Shown here: piece by piece, positions 57,117 to 64,000 of the stretch
Layout: each line of letters begins with the position of its first letter
How positions within the stretch are numbered: the stretch's first letter is position 1
Assembly: GCF_035594125.1 (NCBI RefSeq)
Contig: NC_087151.1
Span: forward strand, 17,488,501 to 17,552,500
Length of the DNA stretch: 64,000 nucleotides
Origin: Scylla paramamosain
Taxonomy: Eukaryota > Arthropoda > Malacostraca > Decapoda > Portunidae
Direction of reading: 5' to 3'
The notes under the pieces: model-generated
Seen by the model: only the letters and a program-made list of their open reading frames with translations
Database searches by the model: none
What the model was told of the DNA's origin: nothing
Translations under genes and position numbers: made by a program

Positions 57117-58740
57117 ATGAACGGTAAGACTTTCCGCACCTTAACATGGAATGTCAGTGGTCAACTTGCTCGCTTCACTGACTTACACTCTCACATCCTT
57201 CTCCATAAGCCTGACATTATTGCCTTACAGGAAGTAGGGCCACAGGTGCCTGAGCTGTGGGGTTATGCCTCCCACACCTTCAGTTGTGGTGACGGCAGTA
57301 GTCATGGGCTGGCTACTTACATTAGGCATGGGATTCCAGTTACTTTCAGGGAAATGGGGGTCACTGAGGGTTTTGAATTTATTACTGTTTGCTTGCACAC
57401 CTTGGGTGAAGTTATTTACTTTGTAAACATGTACATTCATGCTGGTGCCTTAAATGTTGCAAATTTTCCTGATTATGCCCTTGAGGAGCAGACAGTTATC
57501 ATGGGTGACCTTAATGCCAGGCATAAGGAATTAGGAAGCCATCTCACCACCAATGCTAATGGTGTGCGCTGGAAGGCTTTCCTTGACACCATAGATACAC
57601 TAGTGCTCTCTGGGGAACATGCACCCACACATGTACAAGGAGGCAGACTTGACTATGTAGCCCTTATCAATATGCCAACATATACTGCCGAAACCCTTCT
57701 TGTCAGGTCTCTGCTGAGTGACCACTTCACCCTGGAGATGACCTTCCCGGTGCAGTCTGCCCCGGCAGTGCCCAGGAAGTGCCTGACAGTGCCACCATCC
57801 AGGATGGTGGGCCTCATTGTCCATGTGATGGCGTGGTACTCTGCCGTGAAGGGCTCCTTCACCGATGCAGAGGCACTGTACGACAGACTGCTACACACCA
57901 TCGAGGGATTTATCACAACTCCAAGGGCTCTGGCAAGGACCCACACTCCACACCGCTGGACTTACGCTACTGACCCTGTGATCTTGAACTGCCAACAGAC
58001 TCTCGTTGGCTACCAGAGACGTTGGCAGCTTAACCCAGCAGACACAGAGTCACAGGATGCTATGGTTACTGTGGCTCGACACCTCACAGATCTGAGGCAG
58101 CAGGAAAGAAAGAAGTACTGGGTCTCCTTCCTAGACTGGGTGCGCAGGACCCGGTCCCTCCTGGGGGTGTGGCACCATGTTAACAGTGTCCAGGGCAAGC
58201 CCAGGTAGCAGGTGTGTGACCCTGATCCTGCCGGTGGGGCATGAGAGCTCGTCCTGCGGTGGAAGGAAGCCTCATCCTTCTCTTACCTTCCTGTGGAACA
58301 CCAGAAGGTGCTTGACTGGCAAAGACCACAAAGGATGTAGTTGATTCGCCACATTGTTTCTCTGCCAGATGACACCTGTGTGCCTATCACACATGATGAA
58401 CTTCTCTCATCAGTTAAATTGGGCAAGTCAACAGCTCGTGGAAAGGATGGCATCACCTATGACATCTTCAATGCCCTCCTGGAGGTAAAGGTAGACAACT
58501 GTCTTAGACCTATTTAACATGTCACTCACTGCAGGCAAGCTTCCCCACTCCTTGAAAACAGTCATTATCACCCAGTCCCCAAAGGTGATGGCACTTTTCG
58601 CCCCATTTCTCTCACTAGCTGTCTGTGTAAGATGATGGAATGGGTAATATTGAACAGGCTTATATATAAGGTGGGCCATGTACTCTCTGGCAATGTACAT
58701 GGCTTCCTAAAAGGTCATTCCACAAGTCATTGTCATAATT
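57117..58740 (+). pseudogene. LINE-D ORF2: endonuclease and RT start
   Basis: Starts at the ATG at 57117. The apurinic-type endonuclease has all key motifs: TLTWNVSGQLAR (Asn), IIALQEVGPQ (Glu), VIMGDLNARH, GRLDYVALIN and LSDHFTLEM. The frame is open to 58208. RT begins after a frame break: LGKSTARGKDGITYDIF (about 58420), VPKGDGTFRPISLTSCLCKM and VHGFLKGHSTSH (about 58695). At about 58740 the RT is cut before the catalytic YxDD, where Tigger-2 sequence starts. Confidence 0.87.
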
Positions 58741-58744
58741 TTGG

Positions 58745-59354
58745 GATGCCCAAGGACTGCTCATATTAAGGTCCTCAGAGCTGAACTGCACCTGCCAAGT
58801 ATTGCTATGTGTTTCGCAGCCTGTTCCCAAGTTACTTTAGGTTCATTATCATCATCATCATCATCATCATCATCACTATCATCACTAATTTTCTCTAAAT
58901 GATCTTCTACTACAGCGTTGATAAGTTCCTTGTCTGTGAGAGTGAATGTTACGGCCTGATTTTTGTCCACGTCCACCCATTCCTGTAACGCTTCATCTGT
59001 CACTTTAAGTTGCACATTTCCCCCCATTTCCCTCAGCTCACTCACCACCGAATTTTTCATGCCACCTACAAACCCTTCAAACTCCTCATCATCCTCATCA
59101 TCACACATCATCAAAGGGTACAATTTGCGCCAACATTGCATCAGTGTTTGCCTTTTAACGTCTAGCCAAGCAAGTGAAGCCATGAATATCGCATCCTTAA
59201 CATTAAACTGTTTTTGGAACTCAGGGATTGTGCCGTCCTCATAATTAATCATAATTTAATCAATTTTATGAGTACACATTGATTTTTTATTGATTTTAAG
59301 GCTCGGGGAAAAATGTGCCGGATACTCGAATGCCGGATGAGAGGGATTTTACTG
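58745..59354 (-). mobile_element. Tigger-2, truncated DNA transposon in LINE-D
   Basis: On the minus strand the element starts with the same terminal repeat as Tigger-1 (CAGTAAAATCCCTCTCATCC at 59354, flanked by TA) and shares about 110 bases of 5' leader. It then jumps to the C-terminal part of the transposase. The other end is missing. It joins LINE-D RT on the left and LINE-D RNase H on the right, with LINE-D sequence lost between. Confidence 0.85.
58761..59252 (-). pseudogene. Tigger transposase, C-terminal part
   Basis: An open frame of 163 codons: FQKQFNVKDAIFMASLAWLD followed by VKRQTLMQCWRKLYPLM, the segment after the DDE core in Tigger-type transposases, then an acidic tail. The tail has SDDSDDDDDDDDDNEP, encoded by an (ATC)n run at 58848-58880. 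No catalytic residues are included. The N-terminal half lost here is the half kept in Tigger-1. Confidence 0.85.
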
Positions 59355-59359
59355 TATTC

Positions 59360-60000
59360 TTCTTTGTTGACAGTCAGGCTGCACTGTATGCTCTCCAATC
59401 TACCTCCCCCATGGACTGTGATCTAGTTAATAAATGTCTTGATCTCATCCACACCCTAGAAGGTGCTGGTGCTATGGTTCACTTCATCTGGATACCCTCT
59501 CATGTGGGTATCCTGCTTAATGAAGAGGCAGACCGACTTGCTCAGTAAGCCTTTCAGGACGACACAGTGGACCCTGGCGCTGAGTACACTCGGGGCTATG
59601 TTAAGAGTAGCATTAAGGACTTTGTACATAGTAGCATTAGTGATCAGTTGGAGCTTTGTTGCCATAGGGGCAGTGGCAGTAGTCTTCACTATGTATGTGT
59701 CTCCCAGAGCTGTGCTTACACCTATGGGAGACACACTGCATCACACGACAGCGTGGCAATGAGGCTCAGATTAGGCTATAAATACTTTTGGTAAGTCAGT
59801 GCTTCTCCTGGCGTGTGCTGTGTGCTGCACCAAGGGGACATACTCTGTATCATTATGTCACGGAACGTCCTCTCATTACTAAATTTAGGCTGCAAGATCA
59901 ACATGACTTGTATACTCTCATTGACCATTTCTTAGATTCATGACTTGTATACTCTCATTGACCATTTCTTAGACTCAGCCACTCTCAAGGATATACTCAA
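59360..60000 (+). pseudogene. LINE-D RNase H and C-terminal region
   Basis: FFVDSQAALYALQSTSPMDC carries an RNase H Asp (VDSQAAL), and VHFIWIPSHVGILLNEEADR holds the WxPxHxGxxxNExAD motif with its Glu and Asp. After a stop at 59547 the C-terminal domain is seen in shifted frames (LRLGYKYFW). The RNase H start and first catalytic Asp were lost with the Tigger-2 junction. Confidence 0.85.
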
Positions 60001-60752
60001 GGAATATCCTACGTTTGCTCCCAGATTGTAGGATATTTATGCAATAAGGTGTGAAATATCTGTATTTATTTATTTACTTATATTCTTGTAATGTATACTG
60101 TATTTTTATATTTTTGATACTCTACCCTTAAGTCTTTGCCCAGAGGGTGGGTGGCAAGGTCCGTCCTCCTCCTTTGTTGTATTTCATTATTAATGCAACA
60201 ATAAATGTATCAATCAATCAATCAAACACTATGTGCCGATCTAAGAACAAAATTGAAGGAAAACAATGATATTGTCAAAAAAACAGGAAAATGAAGTGAT
60301 AGGGATTAAAAGTGAAATCAAATCTGGAGGAAGGAAAAAGAGGAAGGAAAAGTTAACTTAACAGAAATCATAGAAGCTCAAAAGAAGGAAAAGACAGATT
60401 TAAGTAAGGAAATTGTGAAAGTGATCAAACAAGGAATCGATGGTAAGGGACACAGTGGACAAAAAGAAATGTATTGTTTTATATGGATTAAAAGAGGAAA
60501 CAGAGCCTGTAAAATATTAGAGGGAAAAAGAACAAAAAAAAGGTAGCAGAGGGCATTGTAAGAAATATACAGAGAGAAGGTGAGGACTGGATAAGTGAAA
60601 TTGAGGAAATACATAGACTGGGGAAGTATACAGGAGAAGAGCGACCACTGAAAGTAAAATTTAGGGCACAAAGAACAGCCATGAAAGTGATATCGTATGC
60701 GTGGAAACTGGACAAAACAGAGTAATACAGGAAAGTTTGGATAAAGAAGGAA

Positions 60753-60989
60753 ATGAATGAGGAGGAGAGACTCAAGGTAAACGATCTAATAAAAGAAGCA
60801 AAGACAAAAAACGAGAACAGAACGGAAGAAGAGAAAAAAAAGTTCTATTGGAAGGTAAAAGACGAGAGGCTCAGGAAGTGGTATCTGACAAAAAAAAAAA
60901 AAAGAATAGAAAATGTAAATAAAGTATGGAAAAATACAAAGTGGACAGTGGCATATACAAATATAAATAGTTTAATATCAACATTGCGA
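60753..60989 (+). pseudogene. LINE-B ORF1, C-terminal part
   Basis: Highly charged 79-codon open end of ORF1, starting MNEEERLKVNDLIKEAKTKN. The upstream ORF1 portion to 60238 and the start at 54842-55257 are in broken frames. The overlap with ORF2 (WTVAYTNINSLISTL) shows where the endonuclease would begin. Confidence 0.75.
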
Positions 60990-61688
60990 TAAACATATTA
61001 AGATAAAGCAGCCCAACATCATGGGTATTACTGACTGGACCACGGACCGAGGAGAAGAGTCATGGGGATATATGCTTCTAAATTTAATAATGACAGATAC
61101 TATGACCCAATGGATTGGAGAAAATACAAGATTTGGGGGTAATGAAGAGGCATCAAGGGTAGACTTGTTGTTTACAAAGGAAATGGACATCATTGAAAGA
61201 ATAAATTATTAGTGCCCACTAGGTAAAAGTGACCATCTGTTAATTGAATTCAGTATAGGCAGTGGTCCAATAAAAAATAGGAATGAAATTTACAAGAATG
61301 GGAGATATAATTACAGAAAAGCAGATTTTATCAGGTTAAGGGAATATTTTGCGGAGGCTGAATGGAAACAACTGTTCACAGCAAATAATACACAGGAAAA
61401 GTGGGATATATTCATGGAAATTTATAATGAAAGAGTCAGTAGATATGTACCAAAGATCAAAATAAAAAGTGAAAAAGAAAAAAGACTGGTTTAATACGAG
61501 ATGTATAACAGCAAGAAAAGAAAAAGAAGCAGCATGGAATAGATGGAGAAAAAAGAAGGAAGTGAGAAATGGGAAGAATTCAAGAAGGCAAGAAACAAAT
61601 ATATCAGAATCCTGAGAGAAGAAGAAAGGAATTATGAGAAAGATATAGTTACAAATGCAAAGATGAGCCGAAGTTATTCTTCAGATAT

Positions 61689-63352
61689 GTGAATGGGAAG
61701 ACGAAAAACAAGCATACAATAGATAAATTAACAAAAGATGATGTTACATATGAAGATACACGGTTACAAGCAGAGTTAATGAACAAGTGCTTCCAGTCAA
61801 TATTCACCAAAGAAAGCAAATTTGAAGGAGAAAGAGCATGGCACAGAGGCAATGTGATGAGAGAGAGATACAGGTGGACATAAGTGAAATTAAGAAGATT
61901 ATGAAAGATTTGGATGTAAGTAAGGCTCAAGGACCGGATGGAATGTCCAGCTGGATAGTTAAGGAATGTGAACAACTGGCAGAAAGCATACACAATACCA
62001 TAGTATGTTCTTTTAAGGAAAGAAAAATCCCTCTAGACTGGAAGAGAGCCAATATTGTGCCCATTTTTAAAGGAGGTAATAAAGAAGATTCATTGAATTA
62101 CAGATCAGTGTCACTAACAAGTGTGGTGGCAAAAATAGCGGAAAAAATAGTTAAAAACAGATGGATGGAATATTTGGAGGAAACACATACATTGACTGAC
62201 AGACAGTTTGGTTTAAGAAATGGAAGATCTTGTGTTACGTATTTAGTGAGCTTTTATGGTAGAGCAATTGATATAATTCAAGAGAGAGAGAGGGTTGGGC
62301 AGGCTGTGTTTATTTAGACCTAAAAAAGCATTTGATAAGGTACCACACCAGAGACTGGTATGGAAAATAAAAAATATAGGGGGTTTGCAAGGCAACACAC
62401 TGAATTGGATTACATACTTCTTGAGGGACAGAGAAATGGGAACAGTAATAAAGTGAGAAAAATCAGAATGGTGTAGAGTTACAAGTGGAGTACCACAGGG
62501 GACAGTCTTAGCCCCCCTAATGTTTCTGGTATATGTCAACGACATGGTGAATGAGGTTGACAGTTATATAAGTCTGCAGACTATGCGAAATTATTGAAAA
62601 GAGTGGAAAACAATATGGATTGTGAAATATCACAGAAAGATGTAAATAAGATATATAAATGGAGTAAGAAATGGGAAATGGAATTCAATGTAAAGAAATG
62701 CAAGGTGATGGAATTAGGAAAAAGCAAAAAGAAGACTGACAAGTTCCTACACCATGGGAGAAGTGGAAATTAAGAAAACTAAAGAAGAAAAAGACGGGAA
62801 TTACAATAAGTGATAATTTATCACCCGAAAAAACATGTAAACAAAATAGTTGGGGAAACCTATGAGTTACTAAGAAAGATTAAAGGGGCATTTGCTTATA
62901 TAGATGAAGAGGTGATGAAAAAGTTGATGGAATATGTGATTCGACCAAAACTGGAATATGCCACAATTGTTTGGTCACCCCATAATAAAAAGGAAATAAG
63001 GAAAATAGAAAGGATCCAAAGAGCTGCAACCAAATTGGTACCAAGTTTGAGAGATTTAACCCATGAAGAAAGGTTAAGGAGATTGAAGCTTCCACCATTA
63101 CAAGAGAGAAGAGAGAGAGGGGACCTGATTGCTATATACAGAGCTGTAAAGGGTAAAGATCAAGTTAACAAAGAAGACTTACTTGTGTGGGACTCAGGAC
63201 ATACAAGAGGACATGGAGTGAAATTAAGGAAAACAGCAAGTAGAAGAGATATCAAGAAACATAGTTTCCCAAATAGAAGCATAGAAATATGGAACAACTT
63301 AGATGAAACAGTGGTACAAGCAACAAATATTCATGAATTTTAAGTTAAGCTG
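61689..63352 (+). pseudogene. LINE-B reverse transcriptase
   Basis: RT in order: LNKCFQSIFTKE-like start (61780), SKAQGPDGMSSWIVKECEQL, WKRANIVPIFKGGNKEDSLN, FGLRNGRSCVTYLV, a frame break at 62317, then LKKAFDKVPHQRLVWKI, SGVPQGTVLAPLMFLVYVND and the catalytic box, which reads ADYAKLL (62577) where FADDAKLL is expected, so the second Asp is lost. The C-terminal frame 62810-63343 is open: RPKLEYATIVWSPHNKKEIR, LPPLQERRERGDLIAIYRAV. At least three frameshifts. Confidence 0.88.
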
Positions 63353-63426
63353 GATGTTTATAGATATGGAGACAGGACAGCACGAGCATAGCTATTTTCC
63401 TGTAAAACACAGCTAGGTAAATACAC

Positions 63427-63819
<393 letters not shown>

Positions 63820-63882
63820 CTGCACAACACATGACCGAGGTCATCGTACCTTGAAATCTCGTGCATCTGACAACCCGGTCTG

Positions 63883-63884
<2 letters not shown>

Positions 63885-63916
<32 letters not shown>

Positions 63917-64000
63917 AGGAAGGATACTGGCCAAGGGCAACAAAAATCTAATAAAAAAAATGCCCACTGAAATGCCAGTCCCATAAAAGGGTCAAAGCAG
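63885..64000 (-). mobile_element. LINE-A antisense 3' end at window edge
   Basis: A T-run of about 28 bases, then ATGTAGGAAGGATACTGGCC and AAGGGCAACAAAAATC, the reverse of the LINE-A 3' end. The body lies beyond the window. Confidence 0.9.

Larger units (their letters stand above)
55258..60224 (+). mobile_element. LINE-D with RNase H, interrupted by Tigger-2
   Basis: A two-ORF non-LTR retrotransposon inserted in LINE-B. It has a zinc-knuckle ORF1, an endonuclease-RT ORF2 and an RNase H domain, and ends with AATAAATG and (TCAA)n (about 60200-60224). A 13-bp imperfect target duplication flanks it. RNase H plus zinc-knuckle ORF1 points to the I/R1-like group of LINEs. The RT core is lost at the Tigger-2 site. 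Confidence 0.85.
60238..63426 (+). mobile_element. LINE-B copy 4, main part
   Basis: Continues ORF1 (60238-60990: VRDTVDKKKCIVLYGLKEET, NEEERLKVNDLIKEAKTKNE, YWKVKDERLRKWYLTKKKKR), then ORF2. Most of the endonuclease is deleted: NIMGITDWTTDRGEESWGYM joins its start and end near 61025; GKSDHLLIEFSI (about 61225) is the last endonuclease motif. The RT and C-terminal parts follow to HTRGHGVKLRKTASRRDIKK. The 3' end reads ACAGCTAGGTAAATACACAC, then the SINE. Roughly 3.6 kb in all with the 5' part. Confidence 0.9.

Overview
This window is from an animal genome and reads as repeat-packed intergenic and intronic DNA. The best single clue is a metazoan-type last exon of the vesicle-tethering gene Vps52 (5077-5342, + strand). 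The mix of long AT, CT/GA and AC microsatellites, CR1/L2-type and jockey-type LINEs, Gypsy, BEL/Pao, DIRS-like, MULE and Tigger elements, and tRNA-derived SINEs with AC tails fits a decapod crustacean (crab or shrimp). That assignment is inference from repeat style, not a database result. I see no rRNA gene, CRISPR array or bacterial gene. Family names LINE-A to LINE-F, Gypsy-1 to Gypsy-3 and so on are my own labels.

Layout: 1-2160 holds a LINE-A 3' end, a Tigger-type DNA transposon with intact ends and an antisense LINE-B piece. 2280-6547 holds a DIRS-like tyrosine recombinase remnant, the Vps52 terminal exon and two short transposons nested one in the other. 7300-12900 is a graveyard of LINE fragments plus an unidentified degraded coding stretch (11770-12303, - strand) and a 58-bp minisatellite. 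13545-17790 has local tandem repeats split by a full-length LINE-A. 18509-22900 is a decayed Gypsy (Gypsy-3) with diverged LTR-like flanks. 23550-29463 is a BEL/Pao element with two matching LTRs, sitting in a (TA)n tract and lacking RNase H and integrase. 29464-34919 is an antisense Gypsy (Gypsy-2) whose reverse transcriptase has lost its YxDD box.

35020-45242 is a three-level nest: a full-length antisense LINE-A is split by Gypsy-1 (151-bp LTRs, 5-bp target duplication), and Gypsy-1 is split by a MULE DNA transposon (9-bp target duplication) with an open 448-codon DDE transposase. 45243-54541 holds a second CR1-type LINE with an 8-bp tail repeat, a decayed satellite, a TIR element with a TA target site and a LINE-B relative broken by later insertions. 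54541-63712 is a second nest: a full-length but endonuclease-deleted LINE-B is split by LINE-D (with RNase H), which is itself split by a Tigger relic, with tRNA-derived SINEs at both ends. The window closes with AC/TA microsatellites and another antisense LINE-A 3' end.

The most notable object is the MULE: its ends carry iterated TTCGTCACC boxes, its catalytic residues look intact, and its left arm holds the 3' end of a second, diverged MULE transposase in inverse orientation.
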